A stretch of 64,000 bases of DNA from the NCBI RefSeq assembly GCF_026672425.1, contig NZ_JAPPRC010000005.1, positions 310,001 to 374,000 on the forward strand, in the 5' to 3' direction. Both the position numbers and the translations under genes were made by a program. Positions 33,106 to 43,637 of the stretch are shown one piece after another. Numbering within the stretch: the first letter of the stretch is position 1; every line of letters begins with the position of its first letter. This DNA is from Pannonibacter sp. SL95 (lineage in GTDB: Bacteria; Pseudomonadota; Alphaproteobacteria; Rhizobiales; Stappiaceae). The notes under the pieces were generated by a model that had not been told where the DNA came from, ran no database searches, and saw only the letters and a list, made by a program, of their open reading frames with translations.

Positions 33106-35478
33106 TTAGAACCGGGTACCACCCGACAGGCGGAACACCTGGGTCTGGTCCTGCTTCTGCTTCATGAGCGGCCATGCGAAGTCCATGCGCAGCGGACCGA
33201 ACGGCGACACCCAGCGAACGCCGAAGCCGGCAGAAGCACGCAGGTCGAAGCTGTTCGACGACACGCCGTTGGCACCCACGGCCTTGATCAGCTTGGAATC
33301 TGCATCCCACAGCGAACCGGCATCGGCGAACACGGCACCGCTCAGACCGAACTCTTCCGGAATGACCGGGAACGGGAACGTCGCTTCCAGCGTACCGGCG
33401 ACATAGAAACGACCACCGATCGCATCACCTGTCTTACGGTCGCGCGGTCCGATACCGCCGTTCTCGAAGCCGCGAACCATGTCGCCGCCCATCATGAACT
33501 GGTCGGAAATGCGCAGACGCTTGCTGCCCAGAGCCTGGATGTGACCGCCGCGCAGGGTGATGTTCCCCACGATGCCCGCATCCGGGTAGATCTCCTTGTA
33601 CAGGCGACCTTCTGCCGTGGTGCGGATGAACTGAGCGTCACCACCGATGCCAGCAAACTCCTGCTGGAACTTGCCATAGAGGCCGTCCGACGGGTTCTGG
33701 TTGCTGTCGAGGGTGTTGTAGATCAGCGCGTAGCCAGCCAACGACGTCAGGTAGGACCCGAGCGAGTCGCAGATGGCCGGGGACAGATCCTTGTTCTTCG
33801 AGCAGTTCGACAGACCAGTCGCCAGCTTCTTCGGATCGGAGATCTTGGTCTCATAGATGTTGTAGAACAGCTTGAGAGCCAGCTCGTCTTCGCGCAGCGG
33901 CAGGGTGAAGCCGAAACCGCCACCGGTCACGTCTTCCTTGTAGCTGCGGTAGTCGTTCTTGTCCGACACGCGGCGATAGGCGTCGAGGTCGAGTGCAATG
34001 CGGCGACCGAGGAAGAACGGCTCACGGAACTGGAACTCGTAGTTCTGCGAGGACTTGCCACCGCCGACACCGACGCGAACAAACTGGCCACGGCCAAGGA
34101 AGTTCTTTTCAGAGATCGACACGTCACCGATGACGCCGTCAGACGTCGAGTAACCGATACCGAAGGAAACTTCACCGGTTGCCTGCTCTTCGACATCCAC
34201 GTTGATGATGACGCGGTCGGGAGAGCTGCCACGCTCAGAGGTGATGCGGACTTCCTTGAAGAAGCCGGTGTTGCGCAGACGACGCTCGGCCTTGTCGAGA
34301 AGGACGCGGTTGAACGCATCACCTTCGGCCAGATCGAACTCGCGGCGAATCACATACTCACGCGTCCGGTCGTTGCCGCGGATGTTGATCCGCTCGACAT
34401 AGGCACGCGGACCTTCCTCGATGTTGTACACGAGGTCGATCGTCTTGGTCTCATAGTTGCGCAGGGCACGCGGGCGCACCTCAGCGAAGGCATAGCCGTC
34501 TTCGGACACCTTGAGCGTGATGTCTTCCAGCGTCTGCTCGACACGGCGCGAATTGTACGTGTCACCGGACTTGGTGCGCACGTCGCTCTTCAGCGCTTCA
34601 GGGTCGATCGAAGACAGCGAGCTCTGGATCTCGACGTTGCCGATCTCGTACTTCTCGCCCTCTTCCACCGTGAAGGTGACGAAGAAGACGTTCTGTTCAC
34701 GGTCAAGATCGGCGCTGGTGGCAACGATGCGGAAGTCAGCGTAGCCGTTCTGATAGTAGAACTGGCGCAGGAGCTCCTGGTCGGCGGCAAGACGGTCCGG
34801 ATCATAGGTGTCCGTGCTGCGCAGCCAGCTCAGCAGCCCGCTCTCACGGGTCCGGATAACCTCGCGCAGACGACGGTCACTGAAGTTGCCGTTGCCGATG
34901 AAGGTGATGCGCTCGACGCCGGTCTTCTCGCCTTCGGAGATCTCGAACACCAGATCGACGCGGTTGTTGCCACGGTCAATGATCTTCGGCTCGACCGAGG
35001 CGCGATAGCGGCCGGTGCGGCGATAGGCTTCGAGAATGTTCTGAACATCCGACTGGACCTTCGAGCGCGTCAGCATGGAGCGCTCGGTGGTACGGACGGC
35101 CGTCTTCAGCTGGTCATCAGTCACCCGGCGATTGCCTTCGAAGGAGACGCGGCCGATGACCGGGTTTTCCTTGACGGTGACCACGAGCGTGCCGCCCTCG
35201 GAGCTGATGCGGACATCCTCGAACAGACCCGTTGCAAACAGGGCCTTCAGGGATTCATCCACATCCGCCGCGCTGTACGACTTGCCGCGCTGGATCGTGA
35301 GGTAACTGACGACGGTTTCGCCTTCGATGCGCGTGTTGCCACGCACAACGATATTGCCGGCGACCGCGGCCTCAGCGCTCGTGACAGACAGACCGAACGG
35401 ATCAGGAAGGATCCCACCGGCCACAAAGAGCGGTGCCGACAAAATAACGGCACGAGAAATTTTCCGCAGTCGCTGCAT
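33106..35478 (-). CDS. bamA: Outer membrane protein assembly factor BamA
   Basis: A 790-aa Omp85 protein that folds and inserts beta-barrel proteins. A Sec signal ends near residue 38 ([11 protein letters not shown]). Five POTRA domains follow to about residue 410 ([80 protein letters not shown]). The barrel to the C-terminus includes the conserved [18 protein letters not shown] loop and ends FRLSGGTRF with the C-terminal Phe. It lies between rseP and lpxD, the usual order in proteobacteria. Confidence 0.97.
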   Translation of the reverse strand: MQRLRKISRAVILSAPLFVAGGILPDPFGLSVTSAEAAVAGNIVVRGNTRIEGETVVSYLTIQRGKSYSAADVDESLKALFATGLFEDVRISSEGGTLVVTVKENPVIGRVSFEGNRRVTDDQLKTAVRTTERSMLTRSKVQSDVQNILEAYRRTGRYRASVEPKIIDRGNNRVDLVFEISEGEKTGVERITFIGNGNFSDRRLREVIRTRESGLLSWLRSTDTYDPDRLAADQELLRQFYYQNGYADFRIVATSADLDREQNVFFVTFTVEEGEKYEIGNVEIQSSLSSIDPEALKSDVRTKSGDTYNSRRVEQTLEDITLKVSEDGYAFAEVRPRALRNYETKTIDLVYNIEEGPRAYVERINIRGNDRTREYVIRREFDLAEGDAFNRVLLDKAERRLRNTGFFKEVRITSERGSSPDRVIINVDVEEQATGEVSFGIGYSTSDGVIGDVSISEKNFLGRGQFVRVGVGGGKSSQNYEFQFREPFFLGRRIALDLDAYRRVSDKNDYRSYKEDVTGGGFGFTLPLREDELALKLFYNIYETKISDPKKLATGLSNCSKNKDLSPAICDSLGSYLTSLAGYALIYNTLDSNQNPSDGLYGKFQQEFAGIGGDAQFIRTTAEGRLYKEIYPDAGIVGNITLRGGHIQALGSKRLRISDQFMMGGDMVRGFENGGIGPRDRKTGDAIGGRFYVAGTLEATFPFPVIPEEFGLSGAVFADAGSLWDADSKLIKAVGANGVSSNSFDLRASAGFGVRWVSPFGPLRMDFAWPLMKQKQDQTQVFRLSGGTRF

Positions 35479-35634
35479 ATCCGAGCTATGCCTTTTTCAA
35501 TTGAGACCGGTTAGGGCCTTCGTCAGATTCTCAGCATCCGGCATGGTTTTACATCCTTTTGCCGAATACGCAACCGCAAGCCTCACCAGAAACGGATTTC
35601 ATTTGAAGGCGTTGCGGCCATGTCACGCCCGCCT

Positions 35635-36771
35635 TCAACCGCCGGCGAGGCGTGACACATCATTCCAGGTGGCAAACACCATGAGCATCAGCACAATCGC
35701 AAGGCCGATCCGGAAGCCGGCATCCTGCACGCGCTCGCTCAGGGGTTTCCCTCGCACGGCTTCCGCCGCGTAGTAGACAAGATGCCCGCCATCCAGCATC
35801 GGGATCGGCATCAGATTGAGCAATCCAATGGAGACGGACAGGACAGCAGCCAGCTGCAGCAAGGGGATGATCCCAAGCTCTGCCACCTGCCCCGACACCT
35901 GCGCCACGCGGATCGGACCACCAAGCTGCTCCGCTGATTCCCGGCCTGTGATGACCTTCGACAGGTAGTCGAGGGTCCGGGCCGCGATGAACCACGTTTC
36001 CTTGGCCCCCTCAGCCACTGCTTCGACCGGGCCGTAGCGGATGACCTTGAGGTCGTCCTGATTTGGTGAGCGCGCAACGCCAAGCAGGCCCACACGCTGG
36101 GTGCCACCGAACCCGTCGGAGACTTCCGTGTACTGCGGCGTCACCACGATCCGCACGACTTCACCCTTGCGGTCGACATCAAGGGTCAACGGAATGTCGG
36201 CGCTCGCCGAAACGATGCGCTGCAGATCGGTGAAAGTGGCGATTTCCTTGCCATCAACGGTCAGGACCAGATCGCCCGGCAACAAACCCGCCTGCTCGGC
36301 CGCACTGCCCGGACGGATTTCCTGCAACAGCGGCGTCGTGACGACCTTGCCGTAGACACTGAAGACCAGCGCAAAAATGGCAATGGACAGAAGGAAGTTG
36401 GCGATCGGCCCGGCAGCAACAACGGCGGCGCGCTGCCACACCGGCTTGGCCGGGAAGGTCCCCGCGCGCTCGGCCTCGCTCATCGCCGCAAGCCCGTCGC
36501 GGTCCGGCACGCTGGCGGCGTTGTCGTCGCCGGCAAACTTCACGTAACCACCCAGCGGGATCAGGCTGAGTTTCCACCGTGTGCCGTGCCTGTCATTGAA
36601 GCCGAACAGTTCACGGCCGAACCCGACTGAAAAGGCATCCACGCGGACACCGCACCAGCGGGCGACGAGGAAATGACCAAGCTCGTGGAAGAAGACCACT
36701 ATCGTCAGGACAAACAGGAACGCAGCGAGCATCGTCGCTGACTGGGTCAGGTAGCCTGAAATAAGGTCCAT
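35635..36771 (-). CDS. rseP: RIP zinc metalloprotease RseP
   Basis: A 378-aa site-2 intramembrane protease. The zinc-binding HExxH is in VVFFHELGHFLVARWCGVRV (about 25-45). One recognisable PDZ domain lies at about 130-210 (LQEIRPGSAAEQAGLLPGDL), and the third zinc ligand is in LNLMPIPMLDGGHLVYY near the C-terminus. In other bacteria RseP cleaves anti-sigma factors in envelope stress and removes signal-peptide remnants. It lies between dxr and bamA, in the conserved envelope cluster, with a 170-bp gap upstream. Confidence 0.96.
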   Translation of the reverse strand: MDLISGYLTQSATMLAAFLFVLTIVVFFHELGHFLVARWCGVRVDAFSVGFGRELFGFNDRHGTRWKLSLIPLGGYVKFAGDDNAASVPDRDGLAAMSEAERAGTFPAKPVWQRAAVVAAGPIANFLLSIAIFALVFSVYGKVVTTPLLQEIRPGSAAEQAGLLPGDLVLTVDGKEIATFTDLQRIVSASADIPLTLDVDRKGEVVRIVVTPQYTEVSDGFGGTQRVGLLGVARSPNQDDLKVIRYGPVEAVAEGAKETWFIAARTLDYLSKVITGRESAEQLGGPIRVAQVSGQVAELGIIPLLQLAAVLSVSIGLLNLMPIPMLDGGHLVYYAAEAVRGKPLSERVQDAGFRIGLAIVLMLMVFATWNDVSRLAGG

Positions 36772-36941
36772 ACGCTTATCCTACGCCAAGGGAGGCGGAC
36801 CAACGCGGCCTCCCCGTTACCGGAACCCTAAGGTCCAAATCGTAATTGTAGTTTAACATAGCCGCCTGCCGCGAGCGTTGCCAGCCCAGAACATCACCAC
36901 CGGGTCATGCAAGCGGGATAACCTCGGCTGGCGATTTCTGT

Positions 36942-38183
36942 TCAAACGGCGCGCCGGGCAATCGCGACAGCCGCCTGGCGGCGCGCTTCGCCGTCCAGGT
37001 TGAGAACGGCAGCGACCGATTCCGGTGCAGCAAGGGCTCCCGATCCCGTGAGCGTCTCAAGCACATCGGCGACAACCGATGCGATATCGAGAAACCCGAT
37101 CCGCCCCGCCAGAAAAGCTGCAACGGCCTCTTCGTCAGCGGCATTGAGCGCAGCCGGTGCCCCGCCCCCGGCCCGCATCGCCGAAAGCGCCAGACCCAGA
37201 GCAGGAAACCGGACAAGATCGGGTGCCTCAAACGTCAAGGTTGCAAGACGGGCAAGATCAAGCCGCGCCACCGGCAGATCCAGTCTGCGCGGCCAGGCGA
37301 GACAATGCGCGATGGGCGTGCGCATGTCCGGGCTGCCAAGCTGGGCCAGCAGGGACCCGTCCTTGTACTGCACCATGCCGTGGATCACAGACTGGGGATG
37401 GACCAGCACATCCAGCTGATCATGCGCCAGTGGGAAGAGGTGCGAGGCCTCGATGACCTCAAGCCCCTTGTTCATCAAGGTGGCGCTGTCGATCGTGATA
37501 CGGCTGCCCATGTCCCAGTTCGGGTGGCGCAATGCCTGTGCGGGCGTCACATGACGCATCTCGTCCAGGGTCTTGGTCCGGAACGGGCCGCCCGACGCGG
37601 TGAGAACGATCTTTTCCACCTCGGCAATATTTCGGCTTTCCAGCACCTGGAAGATCGCATTGTGCTCGCTGTCCATCGGCAGCACGGCCACCTGCCGGCG
37701 CCGGGCTTCCGCCATGAACAGATCACCGGCACACACAAGGCATTCCTTGTTGGCAAGCGCGATGGTCCGGCCCGCCTGAAGGGCGGCAAAGGTCGGGGCA
37801 AGGCCTGCTGCACCGACGATCCCGGCAACGACGATGTCGGCTGGATAGAGCGCGGCGTCATGCAGGGCTGATTGTCCTGCGCCATTGGCAATCCCGCTGC
37901 CAGCCAGTGCCGCATCAAGAGCCTCTCCAGCCGACGCATCGGCAAGGGCGGCAAAACGGACGTTGAATTCGCGGGCAAGCTCGGCCAGTTCGGCAGCCCT
38001 GCGTCCGGCGGCCAGCGCCACAACTTCATAGCGATCGGGATGATGCCGGACGATATCCAGCGTGCTCTTGCCGATCGAGCCGGTCGCACCGAGAACCACG
38101 AGGCGAACACGGGGAGCATCCATCGTGGCGATGTCTGCGCTCATGCCGGGCGCTGCGGAAACGAAACTGTTGCTCGGGGTCAC
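36942..38183 (-). CDS. dxr: 1-deoxy-D-xylulose-5-phosphate reductoisomerase
   Basis: A 413-aa enzyme (IspC) that makes MEP from DXP with NADPH, the committed step of non-mevalonate isoprenoid synthesis. The Rossmann motif LVVLGATGSIGKSTLDIVRH is at about 28-47. Metal and substrate residues are in ALANKECLVCAG and LPMDSEHNAIFQ, with VLTASGGPFR downstream. The start is uncertain: GTG 38183 has AAGG eight bases upstream; ATG 38144 or 38123 would give shorter and more typical N-termini. It lies 18 bases downstream of cdsA. Confidence 0.95.
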   Translation of the reverse strand: MTPSNSFVSAAPGMSADIATMDAPRVRLVVLGATGSIGKSTLDIVRHHPDRYEVVALAAGRRAAELAELAREFNVRFAALADASAGEALDAALAGSGIANGAGQSALHDAALYPADIVVAGIVGAAGLAPTFAALQAGRTIALANKECLVCAGDLFMAEARRRQVAVLPMDSEHNAIFQVLESRNIAEVEKIVLTASGGPFRTKTLDEMRHVTPAQALRHPNWDMGSRITIDSATLMNKGLEVIEASHLFPLAHDQLDVLVHPQSVIHGMVQYKDGSLLAQLGSPDMRTPIAHCLAWPRRLDLPVARLDLARLATLTFEAPDLVRFPALGLALSAMRAGGGAPAALNAADEEAVAAFLAGRIGFLDIASVVADVLETLTGSGALAAPESVAAVLNLDGEARRQAAVAIARRAV

Positions 38184-38201
38184 GACAGTACCTTGTTTGG
38201 G

Positions 38202-39061
38202 TCAGCCAAGGCCAAGCCCAGAGACCGGTTCATGCAGAGATCCGCCCAGAAGGAGGCCCAAAAGCGCCGCCGCAACGGCCGCAGCAACCAAGCCGTCGAC
38301 ACGGTCCATCAAACCGCCGTGGCCCGGGATCAGCGCTCCGGAATCCTTGACGCCGAACCGCCGCTTGACGGCTGATTCCGCCAGATCTCCCGCCTGCGAG
38401 ACGATCGACAGGACCACCGCCAGCGCAAACCAGATCAACAGGTCGGCACGGCCGTAGAAGGCTGCCGCGCCAACGCCTGCCAGTGAACCTGCCAGAAGCC
38501 CGCCGAGGGCACCGGACCAGGTTTTCTTTGGTGAAATGCGCGACCAGAGTTTCGGTCCGCCAAGTCGCCGCCCGACGAAATAGGCAGCGATGTCGGTCAC
38601 CCAGACGGTCGCGATCAGAAAGAAACTGAAAGCCTCGCCAATTGCCCCGCGACGCACGACAAGCAGCGCCCCGACGGACAGGGCGGCGTAGATGAGGCCT
38701 TCGGCCGTCCAGCGTCCGGTTTTCCCGCCACCTGCGGCGAAGTACAAGGCGAGTGTGGCAGCAACCAGAAGGCCGAGTGCCGCAAGTTCAAATGACAGAT
38801 GCACCAGGAAGGTGAAGGCAAGCACCGCCAGATAACCGATGACCGGCACCGGTCCGGAGCCAGGTGCGCTGACGATGACGAACCATTCGCGCAGGATGAC
38901 GAGGCCGCCAACCGCGATCAGGGCCGTGTAGGGCTCCTCGCCCCACCAGACGATAGCCAGGACCAGCGGCCCCAGCACCAGCGCCGACAGCACTCTGGCC
39001 CTGAGGTCAGAAGCCGGCCGGCCGCGCGCTCCCTCGCCTGCCGATGATCCCCCCTCGCCCA

Positions 39062-39062
<1 letters not shown>
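38202..39062 (-). CDS. cdsA: Phosphatidate cytidylyltransferase
   Basis: A 286-aa inner-membrane enzyme with about eight helices that converts phosphatidic acid and CTP to CDP-diacylglycerol. The CDP-DAG synthase signature is near the C-terminus: SAVKRRFGVKDSGALIPGHG followed by GLMDRVDGLVAAA. The N-terminal 25 residues are Gly/Ala/Arg-rich and soluble. ATG 39062 overlaps the uppS stop by one base (TGATG), so the two are coupled. Confidence 0.96.
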
Positions 39063-39841
<779 letters not shown>

Positions 39842-39872
39842 TCACATCCTCGGCGTCGCGCGGAACCCGGTC

Positions 39873-40436
39873 TCAGACCTGAGAGATTTCCTGCTGCTTC
39901 TTCTCGAGCATGCTGTCGACTTCCGCAATGCGGTTGTCGGTGAGCTTCTGGACGTCATCCGAGGCGACGCGCGCGTCGTCCTGGCTGATCTTGCCGTCCT
40001 TTTCGAGCTTCTTGATCAGGTCCATGCCATCGCGGCGGACATGGCGGATCGAAACCTTCGCCGCTTCCGCGTATTTGTGCGCGACCTTGATCAGCTCTTG
40101 ACGCCGTTCAGCGTTCAGCTCCGGAATTGGCAGACGCAGCAGCTGGCCATCGATGACCGGGTTGAGGCCGAGGCTCGATTCGCGGATCGCCTTCTCGACA
40201 GCGCTCACCATGCCCTTGTCCCAGACCTGGATCGCGACCATGCGCGGTTCCGGAACGGACACGGTGCCGACCTGGTTGATCGGCATGGTCTGGCCATAGG
40301 CGGTCACGACAATCGCATCAAGCATGCTGGAAGATGCGCGACCGGTGCGCAGACCCGACAGTTCGGTTTTCAGTACGCCGAGCGCGCCCTGCATCCGACG
40401 CTCAAGATCTCCAAGATCGACACCTTCTACCGGCAT
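39873..40436 (-). CDS. frr: Ribosome recycling factor
   Basis: A 187-aa protein that, with EF-G, splits the ribosome after termination. It has the RRF core [39 protein letters not shown] and [20 protein letters not shown], ending in a three-helix bundle ([13 protein letters not shown]). ATG 40436 gives the standard length; a longer frame to 40550 covers the intergenic region. It is separated from pyrH by a 186-bp gap without a gene. Confidence 0.97.
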   Translation of the reverse strand: MPVEGVDLGDLERRMQGALGVLKTELSGLRTGRASSSMLDAIVVTAYGQTMPINQVGTVSVPEPRMVAIQVWDKGMVSAVEKAIRESSLGLNPVIDGQLLRLPIPELNAERRQELIKVAHKYAEAAKVSIRHVRRDGMDLIKKLEKDGKISQDDARVASDDVQKLTDNRIAEVDSMLEKKQQEISQV

Positions 40437-40622
40437 TTTGATCCTCGCATTTTTTGTTTGTAGAGGCCCGTTCGGGCTGGGGCGCAACCATCGCACAATC
40501 TTGCCCAAAGACAAGAACGACCGTGCCGTTGCAACAATATTCGCACGCATTCCCGCCGCCCTCCAGCGCCGAGGGGCGCCTGGGCGGAGAAGCGGTGGAA
40601 AAGCGTCCAGTTCGACCTGGGG

Positions 40623-41348
40623 TCAGGCCGCTGCGCTGACGACGGTGTAGCGCCCGCGCTGGAGCAGCACGTCGACAAGCGAACCCGGCGTATGAATGGA
40701 GAAGACGACGACCGGAATCCGGTTGTCGCGGGCCAGCGCAATGGCCGTCGTATCCATGACCTTCAGGTTGCGCGTGATGACGTCCTCGTAGGTCAGTTCC
40801 GTGTAACGTTCGGCATTCGGATTGATCTTGGGGTCTTCCGAATAAATGCCGTCGACCTGGGTGCCCTTCAGGAAAGCGTCGCACTTCATTTCAGCCGCAC
40901 GCAGGGCAGCGCCCGAATCGGTGGTGAAGAACGGGTTGCCCGTGCCACCGGCGAAGACGATCACGTCACCGTCTTCCATGTAGCGTTCAGCACCGCGCTG
41001 GGTGAAGGTTTCGCAGATCGAGGGCACCGGCACAGCCGACAACACGCGCGCCTGAACTTCCTGGCGACGCAGCGCATCGGCGAGCGTCAAGCTGTTCATC
41101 ACCGTGGCCAGCATGCCCATGTGGTCGCCGGTCACGCGATTGCCGCCCTTGGCCGCGACAGCAACGCCGCGGAAGATGTTGCCGCCGCCGACAACCAGAC
41201 CGACCTGTGCGCCGAGCTTCACCGCATTGGCCACTTCCACTGCGATGCGCTCCACCACTGCCGGATCGATCCCGAAAGCTTGCGTCCCCATGAGGGCTTC
41301 ACCGGAAAGCTTCAGCAGAACTCTGCGCCAACGCAATGTGGTGGTCAT
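40623..41348 (-). CDS. pyrH: UMP kinase
   Basis: A 241-aa amino-acid-kinase-fold enzyme that phosphorylates UMP to UDP. Visible: RVLLKLSGEALMGTQAFGID, the glycine loop VGLVVGGGNIFRGVAVAAKG, FTQRGAERYMEDGDVIVFAG and GTQVDGIYSEDPK. I chose ATG 41348, with AAAGG eight bases upstream, over GTG 41354. The tsf terminator at 41400-41429 lies just upstream, so pyrH may have its own promoter in the AT-rich stretch 41350-41400. Confidence 0.97.
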   Translation of the reverse strand: MTTTLRWRRVLLKLSGEALMGTQAFGIDPAVVERIAVEVANAVKLGAQVGLVVGGGNIFRGVAVAAKGGNRVTGDHMGMLATVMNSLTLADALRRQEVQARVLSAVPVPSICETFTQRGAERYMEDGDVIVFAGGTGNPFFTTDSGAALRAAEMKCDAFLKGTQVDGIYSEDPKINPNAERYTELTYEDVITRNLKVMDTTAIALARDNRIPVVVFSIHTPGSLVDVLLQRGRYTVVSAAA

Positions 41349-41399
41349 GGGCACACCTTTTTCTATTTATGGAGTGATGGGAAATTAGATGGCAGTCAG

Positions 41400-41429
41400 A
41401 AAAAAGGCGCCGGGGTCGCCGGCGCCTTT
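41400..41429 (-). terminator. Intrinsic terminator of tsf
   Basis: An 11-bp perfect stem (41403-41413 with 41419-41429, CCGGCGCCTTT/AAAGGCGCCGG) and a 5-nt loop. On the minus strand it ends in six T (41400-41405), five bases after the tsf stop. Confidence 0.9.
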
Positions 41430-41434
41430 GGCAT

Positions 41435-42358
41435 TCAGTGGCCGGCGGCCGCGGCCACTTCGGCCGCGAAGTCCGTTTCTTCCTTCTCGATGCCTTCACC
41501 GAGAGCGAAGCGAACGAAGCCGGTGAGCTTGACCGGAGTGCCAAGGTCCTTGGCCAGTGCCTCGACGGCCTGTTCCACGGTCTTGTCCGGGTCGATCACG
41601 AAAGCCTGCTTCACGAGGGTCACTTCCTCGTAGAACTTGCGGATACGGCCTTCCACCATCTTTTCGATGATGTTGTCCGGCTTGCCGGACTCGCGGGCCT
41701 GCTCGATGAACACGTTGCGCTCACGCTCGACAACAGCCGGATCGAGTTCGTCAACATTCAGCGACAGCGGGCTGGTGGCCGCAATGTGCATGGCGATCTG
41801 GCGGCCGAGGGCGTTCAGCTTGTCCTTGTCACCAGCGGACTCGAGCGCGACGAGCACGCCGATCTTGCCCAGACCATCGGTCACGGCGCTGTGGACGTAG
41901 GACGCAACGATGCCTTCGGAGACGGACAGCACAGCGGCGCGGCGCAGGGTCATGTTCTCGCCGATGGTGGCGATGGCATCCTTGATCGCAGCGTCGACAG
42001 TCTTGTCAGTGCCCGGGTAGGTCGCAGCCGAGATTGCCTCGACGTCGGAACCAGTGGCAACGGCGACCTTGACGACGTCGCGGACGAGCGTCTGGAAGCC
42101 TTCGTTGCGGGCAACGAAGTCGGTTTCGGAGTTCAGCTCGATGACGGCAGCCTTGGTGCCCTGGGAGGCAACGCCAACCAGACCTTCAGCAGCGACGCGG
42201 CCGGCCTTCTTGGCAGCCTTTGCGAGGCCCTTGGTGCGCAGCCAGTCAATGGCAGCTTCCATGTCGCCGCCCGTCTCGTTCAGGGCGGTCTTGCAGTCCA
42301 TCATGCCCGCGCCGGTCTTCTCGCGGAGCTCTTTTACCATCGCAGCGGAAATGCTCAT
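41435..42358 (-). CDS. tsf: Elongation factor Ts
   Basis: A 307-aa nucleotide-exchange factor for EF-Tu. The N-terminal module has [20 protein letters not shown] and the TDFVAR contact motif in [20 protein letters not shown]. The core and C-terminal modules follow ([40 protein letters not shown]). GAGGCG precedes ATG 42358. The gene is 291 bp after rpsB, with a hairpin between them. Confidence 0.97.
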   Translation of the reverse strand: MSISAAMVKELREKTGAGMMDCKTALNETGGDMEAAIDWLRTKGLAKAAKKAGRVAAEGLVGVASQGTKAAVIELNSETDFVARNEGFQTLVRDVVKVAVATGSDVEAISAATYPGTDKTVDAAIKDAIATIGENMTLRRAAVLSVSEGIVASYVHSAVTDGLGKIGVLVALESAGDKDKLNALGRQIAMHIAATSPLSLNVDELDPAVVERERNVFIEQARESGKPDNIIEKMVEGRIRKFYEEVTLVKQAFVIDPDKTVEQAVEALAKDLGTPVKLTGFVRFALGEGIEKEETDFAAEVAAAAGH

Positions 42359-42607
42359 CGAACGCCTCGTGGTGGGAGTTTCTAAGATTTGCCCGGTTTA
42401 GCGCATGCGCCACCGCGGCATTATGACGATATGCGTTATTCACACATATCGCGGCCCTGACGAAGCTTGCCTGAACTTCAGGCGCCTGAGGGCCGGGCGA
42501 AAGTCTTGTGCGGAACCCTGTCTGGCTGTCTTTCGACATCGCAGACGAACCATTCCGTCGTGCGAGATGCTGTTGCCAATGTTCTGGCTGTCACCTCGTC
42601 AAGGCGA

Positions 42608-42638
42608 AGGCGCGCGATGCGTCAAGCACCGCGCGCCT
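42608..42638 (-). terminator. Attenuator-like hairpin between rpsB and tsf
   Basis: AGGCGCGCG (42608-42616) and CGCGCGCCT (42630-42638) with a 13-nt loop, 12 bases after the rpsB stop and without a T run. It may reduce read-through from rpsB into tsf. The rest of the 291-bp gap (42359-42649) shows no gene; GATATG...CATATC near 42430-42452 may mark a tsf promoter region. Confidence 0.5.
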
Positions 42639-42649
42639 GCCTCAGATAA

Positions 42650-43423
42650 TCAGGCGTCAGCCTGCTCGTCGGCATCCAGAGCCGGCTCAACCGGAGCAGC
42701 TTCCGAAGCGCCGATGTCCATGCCCATGTTGCCCTGGGCGCGGGAGATGCCGTCGATGGCAGCACGTGCGATCAGGTCGCAGTAGAGCTGCAGCGCGCGG
42801 CCGGCGTCGTCGTTGCCCGGGACCGGATAGGTGATGCCTTCCGGCGAGCAGTTCGAATCAAGGATTGCAGCAACCGGGATACCCAGACGACGGGCTTCCT
42901 GGATGGCGATCGCTTCGCGGTTGGTGTCGATCACGAAGATCAGGTCCGGCAGGCCACCCATGTCCTTGATGCCGCCCAGGTTCCGCTCGAGCTTCTCGCG
43001 CTCGCGGTCCATGAACAGCTTTTCCTTCTTGGTCAGGCCGGAAGTGTCGGTCGACAGGACTTCCTCGAGCTTGCGCAGGCGCTGGATCGAACCGGAAATG
43101 GTCTTCCAGTTGGTCAGCATGCCGCCGAGCCAGCGGGCGTTGACGAAATACTGCGCGGAGTTACGCGCGGATTCGGCAACAGCTTCCTGGGCCTGACGCT
43201 TGGTGCCGACGAGCAGCACGCGGCCACCGTTGGCGACGGTGTCGCTCACGGCCTTAAGAGCCTGGTGCAGCAGCGGAACGGTCTGTGCCAGATCGATGAT
43301 GTGGATGTCGTTGCGAACGCCGAAGATGTACGGCGCCATGCGCGGGTTCCAGCGGTGCTTCTGGTGACCGAAGTGAACGCCTGCTTCCAGCAGCTGACGC
43401 ATGGTGAAATCGGGCAAAGCCAT
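42650..43423 (-). CDS. rpsB: 30S ribosomal protein S2
   Basis: A 257-aa small-subunit protein. It has [20 protein letters not shown] at the start, [33 protein letters not shown] and [20 protein letters not shown]. The C-terminal tail is acidic and Ala-rich ([20 protein letters not shown]), as is common in alphaproteobacteria. AGGAG lies nine bases before ATG 43423. A promoter is visible at 43548-43576, giving a leader of about 120 nt. Confidence 0.97.
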   Translation of the reverse strand: MALPDFTMRQLLEAGVHFGHQKHRWNPRMAPYIFGVRNDIHIIDLAQTVPLLHQALKAVSDTVANGGRVLLVGTKRQAQEAVAESARNSAQYFVNARWLGGMLTNWKTISGSIQRLRKLEEVLSTDTSGLTKKEKLFMDREREKLERNLGGIKDMGGLPDLIFVIDTNREAIAIQEARRLGIPVAAILDSNCSPEGITYPVPGNDDAGRALQLYCDLIARAAIDGISRAQGNMGMDIGASEAAPVEPALDADEQADA

Positions 43424-43547
43424 GGCCCTAAACTCCTGATTTTTCCGGTTATGACCTCCACGGGGAGTGCAGCGGCGGCATCAAGCCGCAACGGACACCG
43501 GACGGAACCGGACATGCCGGATCCTTCCCCGTGTGTGGAATGGGCGC

Positions 43548-43576
43548 CTTATAGGCGTCGAAGTTTCGAAATACAA
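43548..43576 (-). promoter_or_regulatory. Probable sigma-70 promoter of rpsB
   Basis: On the minus strand, TTGTAT (43571-43576), 17 bases, then TATAAG (43548-43553). Transcription would start near 43541 and leave a leader of about 118 nt containing several GC-rich complementary segments. S2 leaders in many bacteria bind S2 itself to repress translation; that is possible here but not shown. Confidence 0.55.
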
Positions 43577-43637
43577 GTGCCAATGCGGACCTTGGGCCGG
43601 TTCTCCCTGCTCCCGGCTCCACGGACAGAAGCGCCAC

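Noticed and set aside
33541-35514. A 657-codon open frame on the plus strand
   Set aside because: Antisense to bamA, which is certain from its POTRA and barrel motifs.
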